Assembly: GCF_026210795.1 (NCBI RefSeq)
Contig: NC_089449.1
Coordinates: 558,001 to 622,000, forward strand
Origin: Rhizophagus irregularis
Lineage: Eukaryota; Glomeromycota; Glomeromycetes; Glomerales; Glomeraceae
Direction of reading: 5' to 3'
Length of the DNA: 64,000 bases
The notes beneath the pieces were generated by a model. It had not been told where the DNA came from and did not search any database. It saw only the letters and a program-made list of their open reading frames with translations. Positions within the stretch are counted from its first letter, which is position 1. Each line of letters starts with the position of its first letter. The position numbers were made by a program, and so were the translations under genes. This document shows, one piece after another, positions 1-12,582 of the stretch.

Positions 1-1004
1 TGAACAAAAATATATTCGCTCTTTAGTTCTCTACTTATTTTAGATATTTCATCAATACTTATTTTCATATGTTTGCCTCTTCGAGATAATCTAGATTGAT
101 GTCGTGGAGCAAAACAATGCCGTAAATATGGTTTAACTTCACTAGAAAAGTCCTCACTTGAAATATTACCAAATCTAATTAATTCGACATAATCTTTTAA
201 AATTTCCCATAATTCATTAAAGTCCTTCTCCTCCCATTCGTTAACGTCCCTTTCACTATTAGAACACTTATGAATCCCCCATTTAACAACATATTTCCAT
301 ATTTCAACTTCGTCCATCTCTATATCATCTCTTTTCAACAGGTCAATCAATAAATCTCCACTTAAATTAATAAAATCACTAGACTTAAATATTAATTCGG
401 GATTCTCACTCATCTTTTGAATGCAAAATTCTTGAAGATTTTTACATTCCACAAATCGATGAGCATGAAATTGAACTTTGATAAAATCTGTTTTAATCCA
501 AGTATCAGCGAGAGATAATAAATGAGATTCTGCAAAATTCATTAATTCCGTTAACATAAATTCATCAGTAGCGCATAGTAAGTCTAGTAGTTCACAAGGC
601 GTAAGCTCGTCGAGAGACACAGTACCACTATACAAATGTCTATTAAAAAAAAAGATTAAAAATGAATAAACAAATAAATTTAAATAAATAAAAAAATAAA
701 AAATAAATAAATAAATAAAAAATTTTTTTTCTTACTTGAGGATAATTTCAAAATTTTTTGGTGAAATATTTGGTTTTTCAAAAACTATTTTATCTCCTTC
801 CTTCTTAATCCAACCGCTTGATAAAGCGATTCTAAAATAAGTTGATTGTGAAGTTAAAATTAAAGCATGAGCGAAAAATGTTTTACTATTTGAACCATTT
901 CCAACTTTAATTATCGTATCATAATTAATATTTGGGTTTTGATATAAATAATCGAAATTTTTTATTAATCTATTTACTAATATTTCAGCTGACTTAGATG
1001 ACAT
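1..1004 (-). CDS. BTB/POZ-BACK domain protein, 3' end cut by window edge
   Basis: Two exons are visible: 1004..736 and 639..<1. They are joined by a 96-bp intron with GTAAG donor and TAG acceptor and a phase-2 junction. Exon 1 starts at ATG 1004 and encodes the BTB fold (SKTFFAHALILTSQSTYF, then GWIKKEGDKIVFEKPNISP). Exon 2 begins with HLYSGTVSLDELTPCELLDLL and continues into a BACK-type helical region (SENPELIFKSSDFINLS, DLLIDLLKRDDIEMDEVEIWKYVVKWG). BTB/BACK proteins usually dimerise and act as substrate adaptors for Cullin-3 ubiquitin ligases; that role is inferred from the family. At least 302 residues lie in the window and the frame stays open to base 1. It is a close paralog of the gene at 3832-4896, with the intron at the same position. 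Only exon 2's continuation is missing. Confidence 0.85.
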
Positions 1005-3831
1005 TTTTTTATAATGTTTGTATTTTTTTTTTGTTTTTTGTTTTCTTTTTTCTTTGTTTTTTATGCTTTTTATGTTCGGGAGTAAAAGATTTTTTTTTTA
1101 CAAAATGAGTATATTTATCAATTTATTTGGTCCTGCATTACCCACATTAGCCGAATTCAATTTTCCCAAAATAATCAATCAATCATGTGATACGGGCTGA
1201 ACAACGCTTTTCGTCACCGGTCGGTACCGTTTTGTTGATTGATGAACAAAAACTTTCTATTTTGAGAATCTAAATGAGGTTGTGCTTTTTGATTTTTACT
1301 TTTTTTGAAAATTATATATTAGCTTCTTTTTGGCTTAGGATAATTATTATCACTTTGTTTTAGTAAATTAGAGATCCGATAATTCTTTTTTTTTTTGTCC
1401 TTAATATTTCATAAATCTTGTGATCTTTATTTCTCGCATTTTAATCATGAGAACTTGGGGTAAAAGAATTTATTAATAGTTTGCATTACCCCGTGTAGCA
1501 AGATATGATTGAATCAAAAAAGTTTGATTAACAAATTTGTCTGTTGATCGATCCTTCGATAATCCATTTTTTTTTTTCGAAACCGTCCGTCTGAAACAAA
1601 TCCATTACGATCTTTTATAAACAAAAGTTAAGTTTAAATGCTTTTTTTATACAGATCTTATTTATAATATCTTATTTGGGGGTTTTTATATCCGGTGAAT
1701 ATTCATCACGTAAAATTACTTTTATAGCGCCCAATTAAGAATTAAGGTTAAATGACATTATTATTTGTAAATGTCTTGTCTTCCTTCTATAAGGATTTTT
1801 ACGGTTTAAACTTCTCATGCATTCGTAGTTGTGCAAATAACCTACTTAACTATATAAATATATTTTATTTTCGGCATCAAAAAAGTAACTAAATTGTGAT
1901 TGAACGAACTAAACAGATCTTATGTTTATGCGATTATCTTTGACGGAATAACATTGTCAAATGTTTATACTAAAGTTTTTTTTATCATTTTAATCATGTG
2001 GTCAAACAGATAATTATTACTACTGGCGATAAATATGGTAATTATTAACAAAATATTACTGTATCATATGTTTGGCCACATGATTATTTTGATTTATTTC
2101 ATGTAACACAGATAAACGGCGTGATAATTCATGTGACAATATAATAATGGATTTTCAAAGTCATAAGATTAATGATATATGCATAAATGTATAACCAATT
2201 TTAAAGGTAGAGATGTATTAGTTTCCAGCTATTGACCTAAGGACCTAAGGAGTAAGGAATTACATAGTAATATAGTCTGTTCTCCTGACCTGGTCTTTTG
2301 ATCTCTTTGAATATAAAAAGTTAATCCGTGTTTTATGTTCCATATTATTCGACTCGCTTAGAATTTTGCCGATTATGTAGAAAAAATGAAGAAAATATGA
2401 AAATTTAATAAATATAATAAATATAATAAATATAAGGGAATTAATTATCCGGATAAAACAAAGCTAGCCATTCATGACAGTTGGTCTCGGACCAGAACCG
2501 ATATATTTATATTTAAGTCACATGATAATATCAAATTTCGGAGGAATTAAAAACTAATTATAGTACTGATGATAAGTCATGTGATTTTGCTTTATTATAT
2601 TTAAATCACGTGTGTAGGATAAGAGTGTCCTTAAAATAGACCGCATATAGGGGGTTAACCTTGACCCCCGGTTCGGGATAAATTTATCCATAAATTATAT
2701 AGACGAGATTTTTGGAAGCTTTCAATTACTTTTCTTTGGAATTAGACGCTTCCAAATTCCAATTTCTTCCAATTTTAGTCCTTCCAATATTCTAATGATT
2801 TTCACTACCTATTATATGTTAATAGAAGGGCTTCTAAAATTTTCATTGGAATTGGCAGTGAACATCACTGCATAACAATTACACGAAATATTTTTTTTCA
2901 CTTCTTGAATTATCAGAACAATGCACTAGTGTAAGTTTTGGATTGAAACATTGTACAATTGAATTAGATGTGCTGTATTGTACATCCGATTGGAAAAAGT
3001 TCAACATTGGTTGTACGATATTGTAAACGCGGAACTTTATTGTAGGTATTTATCAAAACGTAATTACGGTCGGAATGGTCGCGAAATTATATACAGCATA
3101 TATCGAATGGCAAAATTTTTCATGGCGAATGGCGTAATCGTAAAAAACTTATTATTCAAAATGTCAACTCCGTAATTGCGTGCTCGAAAGCACCTATAGG
3201 CTTTATTCACTTATTTATAATAGTTTTATGAATACTAGAGAATGGAACTTTCGCAATTCTGGAACGGACTATTGATAAGTCTTGTGAAACTAGAATAGGT
3301 TTCTTTATTTACTAGAAACTGAATGTATATTAATAATATTTCCCAAAAACTTTTCATATTAATATAAGGTAAATTCACTTAATTTTTATTTGATTATGAT
3401 TGTAAAGATTGATAATTATAACATTATGCTAATTATGCTAACTTCATTAAATAGGCCCCAGATCTTTTTTTATCCATATAAACGAGAAGATTGGAACCTT
3501 CAAATGTATAATGCTAGTCAATATTTAATAAAAGTTTAAACTCTTGCTGATATCAAAAATCTACATGGCAAACTACGATAGGATAAAAATAGCAACATAT
3601 CAATGGGCATTTTACAATAGATCACATTTAAGTTTTTTTTTTAAAAAAAAATGTCCTTTTCACGAATAACTCAAAATTTATTTTTTTTTTTACGATTTTC
3701 AAATTAAGAAACTGACTTTATTTAATATTTAATAAATAAAGATACAAAATATTTGATCATAAAAGGACATTAAACCAAAACTCATCACTAATAAGCGTAG
3801 TAGTTTAAAGCCGAAACTAAATCGTTCAGCA
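1005..3831. other. Intergenic, no gene supported
   Basis: This is AT-rich spacer between the two BTB paralogs. Short open frames (for example 2978-3175) have no recognisable content and no splice partners. It holds a short hairpin at about 1988-2090 and a run of ataataaat units at about 2405-2432. Nothing else could be assigned. Confidence 0.6.
1988..2090. repeat. Short inverted repeat, possible mini-MITE
   Basis: The left arm reads taatcatgtggtcaaacaga and the right arm is its near-complement tatgtttggccacatgatta, about 60 bp apart. The mismatches are few, so the ~100-bp unit would fold into a hairpin. I could not see a clear target-site duplication, so the element status is an inference. 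Confidence 0.4.
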
Positions 3832-4896
3832 TTACCGCCGGCGATTCCCGAAGCCAAATCCAGAAGGTGGAGTGCTACTGAAGCCAAACCCACCAGCAGC
3901 AGGCTGAGTAGTCTGACCGAAGCCAAACCCACCAACAGCAGGCTGAAGTTTCTTATTTCTTGGAGACTTATTAGTTTGTTGTGGCTTAATATAATTCCAA
4001 AGTAGGTTTTCATACATCTCTCTAGAAAACATTAATGAATATGGTCTAACTGCATTAGAAAAGCTCTCGCTTGAAATCTCATTAAATCTGATTAATTCAA
4101 CAAGATTTTTTACAATTTCCCACAACTCATCGAAATTCTCTTTCTTCCATTCGTTAACATTTTTTTTACTTAAATTATTAGAACATTTATGAGTTCCCCA
4201 ATTAATAACGTATTCCCATATTTTAACTTCTTTCATTTTTATATAATCTCTTTTCAATAAATTAATCAATATTTCTTCACTTAAATTAATAAAATCATCA
4301 GAGTTAAATAATGACTCAGGATTTTCACAGATTTTTTCGACGCAAAATTCTTGGAGATTTTTACATTCTAAAAATTTTCGAGCAAATAGATAAATTTTAA
4401 TTAAATCACTTTTAATCCAAGAATCAGCAATAGATAACAAATGAGATTCTGTAAAATTCATTAATTCAGGTAACATAAATTCATCGGTAGAAGACAATAA
4501 ATCTAATAATTCTGACGTAGTAAGTTCGTTAAGTGACACCGTACCACAATACAAGTGTCTAAAGTTGAAAAAAAAATTGAATTTTTTTTTTTAACGATTT
4601 TTATTACTTTTTTTTTATAAATAATTTACGTACTTGAGAATGATATCAAAATTTATTGGTGAAACATTTGGTTTATCAAAAATAATTTTATCTCCATCTT
4701 TTTTAATCCAATCACTTGATAGGGCAGTTTGAAAATATTCTGATTGTGAACTTAATATTAATGAATGTGCGTAAAATGTTTTACAATTTGATTCGTTTCC
4801 AACATTTATTATCATATCATGATTGTTATCCGAATTTAGAAGTAAATTTTCAAAATTTTTGCTTAATCTAGCTAATAACAAAATTTCTGATGACAT
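3832..4896 (-). CDS. BTB/POZ-BACK domain protein with FG-rich tail
   Basis: Exons 4896..4634 and 4558..3832 are joined by a 75-bp GTACGT..TAG intron (phase 2) to give 329 residues. The BTB domain fills roughly residues 1-105 (NCKTFYAHSLILSSQSEYF, SDWIKKDGDKIIFDKPNVSP). The BACK-type helices follow at about 110-280 (ENPESLFNSDDFINLSEE, NLLKRDYIKMKEVKIWEYV). The last ~35 residues differ from the paralog at 1-1004. They are Gly-Phe rich (GGFGFGQTTQPAAGGFGF, then SGFGFGNRRR), built from a duplicated ~50-bp DNA block at about 3885-3950 and ending in a basic NRRR. Kelch, MATH or TLDc partner domains are absent. An adaptor role for Cullin-3 is inferred from the family; the FG tail is reminiscent of nucleoporin FG repeats, but a link to the pore is not supported. 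Confidence 0.85.
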
Positions 4897-7800
4897 AAAT
4901 TTTATTTCAGGTCAAAGAAAAAAAAAGATGCTTTATAAAAACAAAAGTGCAATGAAAATTTGTGAAATTTTTTTTTATTCTCCGAACGTGTAAATTGAGC
5001 CCGATTTAACTATATTTAGGATATTTACGCCTTACGTTACAAAATACAGTTAGCGAATGTCAAATATATCATTCCTAATAAAAAAAAAAATAAAAATAGA
5101 TTAGATTTAATTGATGTATTGATATTGATGTATTGATGTATTGATGTATTGATGTTACAATCATTACTAATATTATAAGTCTATAAATCTTAATTAGTAA
5201 AATTTGAGTTATTTAACCCACGTGAATTTTGTCACTGACCTCGCTCACGCTATATGCTATATGGTTAATGCTGGCTAGTAAGTAATGATGTTGGTAGAGA
5301 ATTCATAATGCCGGCCAGACAGATTTAACCGGGCGATACTGGAGTCTTACATTGCTTTTATTTCCCGCGTATTTCGTTGAAAATATTAGGCGCCATTTTT
5401 CTTAGTAGCGCCAGTGTAGCGCCCATCATTATTTTTAGTTTAATATATAAAGCGCATATAAAATAGTAGGTTGCGCATATGAATTTTATTAATGATATCA
5501 GATATATGCTTTGCGCGTATAAGAATTTTTTGAATTTATAACACTGGTCTTATGTTTTTAGAATTTCAATAATTTCATCGAGATATTGTATGGGAACAAT
5601 AAAAGAAAAGCATCATTTTATTTATATTATTAAACTGATAGTGATTAAGATGTATGTTATGACGAATTTTTTGAAGAAAAATGCATCTGTACAAAATAAT
5701 TTAACAGATTGGTAAAAGAAACAATAAAGTATATGAATGAACAAATACAAATTGAAGAAAAGCATTTGAACGGCATTTAATATTAGCTGAAAATAAGCTA
5801 AGAATACAGATTTTTACCAAGGCAAGTTACATATAAATCAATGCATTTGAATTATGAAATGAAGATGCGGCGGCACAAAGTAGTTTGGAAAATTATTATA
5901 AAAATATGATAATAAATGCGCTTTTTTTTTTTAACCAGTAACTATTAAAATAATGGTAAAGGAAGTTAAATAAAACAAGGAACACAAATGGAACCAAGAA
6001 CTTGCGCGTGTACCTAAAACGAGCGACTTGGCTTCTTCGGTACTAACCTATTGTTTCTTGATATTTTATTCCTTCCTTTTCATATATACTTTTCACTTAC
6101 AAATGTAACTACTTCTTTACCTCACGTATATTATTCTTTTAATGGTTAATTTACCAGAATTTATTAATAAGTTCATGAGTCTCACCATCGATCTCAATCT
6201 TTAACTGAAATCCTTCCGTTTTATCAAAAAATAATTTAGGAAGATACTTAACATTGATTCTTAGCGTATTTTAAAAATGCAAAAAAAATTATATAAGTTT
6301 ATTGAAAAAAAAGTAATTAATTAATTATTTATTTCCTACGTATATAAATTAACTAATTATTAAAAAAAAATCCCTCGAAATACCGAATCTTCTCCCCGCA
6401 TAATCTTTAATTTGATGCTACGAGCGAGAATCTACCTGTAAAAAATTTATTTTTCCAGATTAAAATTTTAAAATATTCATTCGATAATGATATATTTATT
6501 ATATACAGTCAACTCGCTCCCTTATCCGTAATTTCTGTAAAAACTTCGTGAAATATGACGAAATAATTTTTTTATAGGGCACTTTTTAATGTACAGTATT
6601 AAAGAAAAAAAGAATAATTTTTTATCTGATACGTTTACGGAAAAATAATTAAAAATTTAAGTAACTTGGAAATTTTCCATGTTTTGAGGCTATAAATTCC
6701 GTGAATGTGATACCGATACATTTGCGGAAATAACATGGAATAAAATATACACGAAATAAATTTTTTGACGCTTTATGACGAATTAAAGAAAAAAAGAATA
6801 ATTTTTTATTTAATATTCAAATTATTATAACAAAATTAAGGGATATAACAAACGATAAATTGAACAGACCACAAATAATAATAATAATTTTATTAACTTG
6901 ATGACGTCTTGTAAAAAAAAAGATTTTTCTGTAAATTAAATTTACAGTAGTAAAAACGCGTAAATAGTAATTGACGTAATAAAATTAATCTTTTACTATA
7001 CAGTACGTCACAACACAGACAAAACCAAAACACACGTTGAATATTATTTGACACAAAAAGAAAAATTGAAATATTTATTATATGAAAAATTATTTTAATA
7101 CATACTTTTAAACCCAATTTATTATAATAAGACTTTAAATTAAGGTAATGTAATACATAGATAATTTAGATAATTTAAGGTTTCATATGTGAAAAAACGT
7201 CATTTTTTTAATCGCGAAATCGGATCATTATATCGGGTCACAGGCGGAACACCCGAATGGGAGAAAAAAAGGAAAGAAAGTCAAATAATGATGGAAATTT
7301 TCTTGGCAAATATTTATGGCGTCTTATGACTTGTTTTTGTACATTCTGAATTACATGCATTATTTTTGAAACTTTTTTTAGTATTTCGGTAAATACAACT
7401 GTAAAAATTATCATTATATTAAATTTAATTAATATTAACATTCGGAAAATTAGACTATTACATAATCATTTCTATAACATTAAGTGTGATACAACATTAA
7501 TCGGGTAATCCGCGAACCCCAAATGCATTATTATTAGTAAGTATTTAATATTTTACAATAGCATATATATATTATTTAAGAAAAATAAATATTTTATGGA
7601 TTCCAAATCAAGAATTCATAACCTTCGAGATTACTAAAGTAATAAACGGGAGTAACAATAACAAAAGCGCAAATTATGGATTAAAAATTATTAAAATTAT
7701 TAATCGTTACATTTTAATACGGAATATTTGTAAAAAAAAGGAGTAAATAAAAAGGGTCCTATTCAACTAGAAAAAAAAATATATATTATGTAAAATCCGT

Positions 7801-9262
7801 TATCCAATTTCATTTCTCCCGTCCATTACTCAAGTAAATTGATATCATTGGTTCATCTTTCTAAATTGTTTAACGCAGTAAACACAAACCTTGAACATAA
7901 ATAAGATTGCATTTTATTTACAACAAACATAACGCCGCATTTAGTTTGTAAATACAAAGTTTGCGAAATTATATTAGACTAGTATTAATTTAGGTTCATT
8001 CAAGTAGATTTTTTTTATTTATAAACCACTTTGATTGGCATTACTTAGCGCCAAACTTAAGAACCATGATCAGTGTAAGAATTTTAGATTGCATGAATGA
8101 ATGGTTTCTACGCAGTACTTTTTTCCGATAAGATGAAATTTTTTCAATTTTTAATTCAATTTTTAAGTTTGAGAAAAAAAAAAAAAAAATTTTTTTTAGA
8201 AAAAAATAAAATAAAAAAAAAATAAAAAAAAATTAGAGGGAAACCCGATTTATTTAATAAAAAATAAATAAAAACAAAAACAAAAATATATTTACTGCGA
8301 GAAAACGAACTTATGTAAAAAAAATCTTTAGTGCGTGAAAATGAATCATTGTATCAAGTTAAAAAGGTTAAAGGGATAGGAGTAAATGAAGTAAATAATT
8401 ATTATATTGGTGTAAATTGCTAAAATTTCGATGGAACCTTTACAAAATTTTGTTTGTTACATTTTGAAAATTATTATTCTATTTATGAAGTATGTAATAT
8501 ATATGCATTGACATGCACATCAATTGGGATGGTCTCATTTTAAATTTGTGTAAATCATATTATGTGATTTATATTATTTGAACCTATATTAAAAGACCGT
8601 GAAAATCCGAACTCGAATATCCACTTGCTTGTAACCTGCAAGATTCCATGATCTTTTTTTAAAAAAAAATTGTCACCAATCGACTCGCATAAATATTTCT
8701 CATTCAGTATCATTAAACCATGTGTTATTATTATTTGCCGATACCGTATCAATGGTATCCAAGGTTTTGGCAACTTATTATTGAAAATTTCCATTTATGT
8801 CAATTAACTATAGGTTTAATAATATATTACACAACATAAACCGCATAAAACGGGAAGTAGTATTCTTTGACTATTGTTTATAGGGTCGTATATATATTAA
8901 GATTTACTGTTATTCAAGTATTTTTTTTTTATCACTTTTTTCTCTTTTTTTTACACATACATATATATTCCGTTATATATACTCAATTCAATCATTTTTA
9001 TTGTATCAAGCATAAAGGCATCAGGCATCCTTCCATTCTTTTCTTTTTCTTTCATTTTTTTTTATAATAATACTTACATGTAATATAATGTTGTAATAAT
9101 TTTTAAAAAAATTTTGAATTGGAGCAACTGTTTGTTTTCGCTCCATAATTTGTCATTCTTTATTTTCAATATTATACTAAACAACCCTTCCTTTACCCTT
9201 TAGAATTAAAGTATTAATTGCTTTTTCCTCATCCATTAAATACTCTTAATAACTAATCAGTT
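4897..9262. other. Intergenic, no gene supported
   Basis: This 4.4-kb AT-rich spacer lacks convincing coding sequence. It contains an octamer tandem repeat at 5109-5156, long A/T runs near 8170-8240, and around 6505-6560 a block (ttatccgtaatttctgtaaa) that recurs inverted inside the Tc1/mariner-like remnant near 58.9 kb. Frames at 6893-7117, 8555-8794 and 8867-9067 are low-complexity and were not accepted. Confidence 0.55.
5109..5156. repeat. Octamer tandem repeat
   Basis: Five or so copies of the unit tattgatg (ttgatgta) sit in tandem, with one imperfect unit. It is simple-sequence expansion with no gene context. Confidence 0.7.
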
Positions 9263-9743
9263 ATGCAATTTTTCACGCCGACGCGAAACAAGTTAATATC
9301 TTTCTTCCTTATAGTACTATTATTTTTAAAATTAAGTACTGCTAAGTTAACTGTATATGACACATTAAATAATGAATTATCATCACATGATAATGTAGAC
9401 TTTATGGGAATAGATAAAGCAAGTTATGGGACAATTGTGGGAAAATTACTCATTGCTTCCTTCTCAAAACCTATTGACGTTAAAGACGACCCTTGTAAAA
9501 TAAAAAATTTACCCACAGACGTCACAATTGATATTGTGGTCATACCATTTCAAGATGCTTATAATATTGGGTGCAAATCATATTCACAAATTATAATCGC
9601 TAATAATTGGAGGCTTAATAAAAATGGAGAGGTGTCTAATAATGTACCTCATCCACCTAATAAGACTCCAGAAGGAGGAGGTAATAATGATAATAACGAA
9701 CCACCTAATTATAACGACAACAACGACAACAACGACAACAACG

Positions 9744-9799
<56 letters not shown>

Positions 9800-12151
9800 A
9801 ATAATAATAATAATAACAATAATAATAATGAAGTGAAGAATCCTCAACCACAGCAGCCAGAAAATCAGGATGAGAATCCAAAAGTCATTAATAATGATGA
9901 TAACATAAATAACATCCCGAATGGCAAAGGCGTCGATAATGCAAATCCTAAAAATAATGATGCTAAAAATAATGATGCTAAAAATAATGATGCTAAAAAT
10001 AACGATGCTAAAAATAATGATGCTAAAAATAATGATATCCCTAATAATGATAATAATGGTAACGCTATCCCCAATAATAACGCTAATGACAATGGTAACG
10101 CTAAAGTTAACGGTATCCCCAATAACAATAATAATGATGATGCTAAGAATAATGATAATCCTAAGAATCCAGTTAATAATGATCAAAATGTACCTATAAC
10201 AGTTCCGGATGTTACAACTTTATCAAATACTCCAAAAGACACTCAATCAGATGATTCACAATTTAGTTCAATTAAAACAATACCAAACGATCAGAGTAAT
10301 CCAACTAATTCAAATGATCAGACTAATTCAAACGTTCAGACTAATGATCAGAGTAATTCAAATAATTCAAATGATCAAGGAACTAGTTCAATTGAATCAA
10401 TACCACCTCAAAACGACAACACTGGTGATTCTAATGTAGTACCAATATCAGTTGATAAACCTACTATATTGGCAGATACTCCGACAGCTACCACAGGTCC
10501 ACAATCAACCCAGGATTCACAACCACAACCAACCGAATCACAATCAACCGGAAATTCACAATCAACAGATTCACCACAACCGACCACAGATACAAAACCG
10601 ACAGCTACAGATACTACAGATACTCCTATTGGATTAAGAAAACGGCAACAAGAGCATGAATATGTTTATGTTCCTAAAGTTGTGATATTTTCTTCAATGA
10701 ACGGCGGAGAACCTGGTATAAAGGAACTTTACAATGGAGATAGAAATGTATTAAAAGAATCTATACCTGGTTTAACATTATTAAAATTTGAGGACGTTAC
10801 TAGGTTAAAAAAGGAAAATGATAAGATTGACCATGCAAAGATTTCTTCAGAAGATGGTAAATGGTATAGTTTGATTACAAGCCCATCTTGGGTTGCATGG
10901 AGCATAATAATGAGCATAATATACGGTATCATCATTATAGTAGCAACTCATTTATTAATAGTACATTATAATAAATGCGGTTTTACCAAAAGTCATGTCC
11001 AATATTACTGTTATCCTGGGATAGCATTCATTTGCATATTTGGAATCACACTTTTATTGGTTGATCCTGGAGACGTCTACGAGGATCGACTGCCATTATT
11101 TAGCAGGACGCTAATCACCAATTTAAAAGTATTATTGTTAATGGTATTTTTTACCATTTTGGAGATTCAGTGGAAAAATGCAGCGTCCATGATATGTGAA
11201 ACTCACGACCATCATTATAAATGGATTTTAACTTATTTAAATAAATTTTTTTCATACGTTCTCGGCTTTTGTAGTTTCATTTTTATAATTTGTTTTTTTA
11301 TAAAAACTTTACTAGTTTTAGATACTACAACAAGTTGGTTTAGTTTAATAATTAAGTTAACTTACATATTTGAATCGATTTCCGTTGGCCTTATTGGTAT
11401 CGAATTTGTATTATTTGGTAGTTTTATAATTAGCGCCATAAAAAGGAGGAGCCGAGAACAAAGATTAAGATATAAAAAGAGGAGGACAGCCGTAAAAACG
11501 TTAATTATGAACATTTCTTTTATATCAGCTGTTGTTTTTCTTATATTATCTGGTGCAGTACAATTTTTATTACCAACACTAGTAAATTTTTGGGTTCAAT
11601 TGGTTTTGGGAAACGTAGCCACCGCTACCGCATGTATAATCATAATCGTGGTCCTACAAGATAAAACGATAAGAGAGCATATCCAATGGGCAAGAAATAG
11701 GAGCGCTGATTTACGAATAAATATTGGAGGAGGGACCGATCAGATGACCGCCATAAACATTCCGCCGACTCCGCCGACTCCACAAACTCCACAAACTCCG
11801 CAGACGCTAACATCCATGACCTCTTTAATAAGAAATCTGACTACGATCAATGAACTACCAACAAGAAATGATATGAATTCCATTTCGTCTAATAGACCAT
11901 CTACCGAATATAGAGGATCTACCAGATTTAGCGGTGCCAACTATCCAAATAGATTTAGCGGTGCCAATAATTATTATAGATATAGCGGTAACTATTCTAA
12001 TAGGTTTAGCAGTGCTGGTAATTCGAATAGATTTAGTAGTAGTAATAATTCAAATAGAAGATTTAGTAGTGCAAGAGATTCGATGTATAGCATATATACT
12101 AGCGTTAACGATATGAACTATTCGAATCAATATTTTTTAGATACTTTATAA
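9263..12151 (+). CDS. Seven-TM receptor-like protein with secreted Asn-rich ectodomain
   Basis: A single uninterrupted frame of 962 residues starts with a signal peptide (residues 1-27: a basic Nterm, then LISFFLIVLLFLKLSTA). Residues ~28-120 form a folded ectodomain that may be PA-like (IDIVVIPFQDAYNIGCKSYS). Next comes a long low-complexity insert (~125-465): poly-Asn about 150-190, six NNDAK repeats about 229-258, then S/T/Q/P-rich mucin-like sequence. A second folded strip follows (YVPKVVIFSS), as if the insert split one domain. Seven hydrophobic segments lie at about 540-797 (SPSWVAW..., PGIAFICIFG..., LKVLLLMVFF..., GFCSFIFIICFF..., FESISVGLIG..., ISFISAVVFL..., VATATACIIIIV). The cytoplasmic tail has TPQTP repeats and five NRFS(S/G)-type motifs, candidate kinase sites. 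A GPCR-like sensor at the plasma membrane is the best reading; no ligand can be inferred. Confidence 0.85.
9713..9830 (+). repeat. AAC/AAT trinucleotide microsatellite encoding poly-Asn
   Basis: A run of aac units interspersed with gac, ending in aat units, lies in frame inside the seven-TM gene. The pure aac core covers roughly 9745-9797. Length variation would stay in frame, so it is tolerated coding DNA. Confidence 0.9.
9949..10031 (+). repeat. 15-bp coding minisatellite (NNDAK)
   Basis: About six tandem copies of aataatgatgctaaa lie in frame and encode NNDAK. One copy has a synonymous aac change. The array sits in the ectodomain linker of the seven-TM protein. Confidence 0.9.
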
Positions 12152-12582
12152 CAAAAAAAAAACATTTTAAAAAAAAATTTTTCTTAAAAAAAAAAATAAA
12201 AATTAGAGTGTTTTTTTTAGTTTCCTTTTTTTTAAGGCTTTGTATTCTTTTATTTTTTGAAATTTCAAAAAAAAAAGAAAAAAATCTTTGAGATTTCAAA
12301 AAAGTAATTGAAGAACTAAGATTCTTACAAAATTAATTTTATTCTTTTGTACAAATGTTAAATATGAAAAATAAATACTGTGTTTTTTTTTAATTTTTTT
12401 TTTGTAAATTATTGGGAGGAATTAAAAATATTAATCAACGTACAATCATGTCATTAAAAAAAAACTCTCGTGATGTCTATCAAAGAAATTCAAATGTTTT
12501 TCTAAGTTATTTACGTAAATTATGGCATTCTTAAAAAATATTGACGCGTCCAACGAGTCATGTTTTAGTCGATAGAAACAAA
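12152..12582. other. Intergenic, A/T runs
   Basis: Low-complexity A/T tracts follow the stop of the seven-TM gene. No gene is visible. Confidence 0.5.

Noticed and set aside
2978-3175. 65-residue plus-strand frame
   Set aside because: No family resemblance, no composition difference from flanks, isolated in a long spacer.
9865-10128. Leu-rich antisense frame with LASLF repeats
   Set aside because: It is the complement of the NNDAK minisatellite, with no independent support.
9584-10186. Long antisense and shifted frames across the Asn repeat
   Set aside because: They are poly-Ile, poly-Val, poly-Thr or Leu translations of the aac/aat repeat, shadows of the seven-TM gene.
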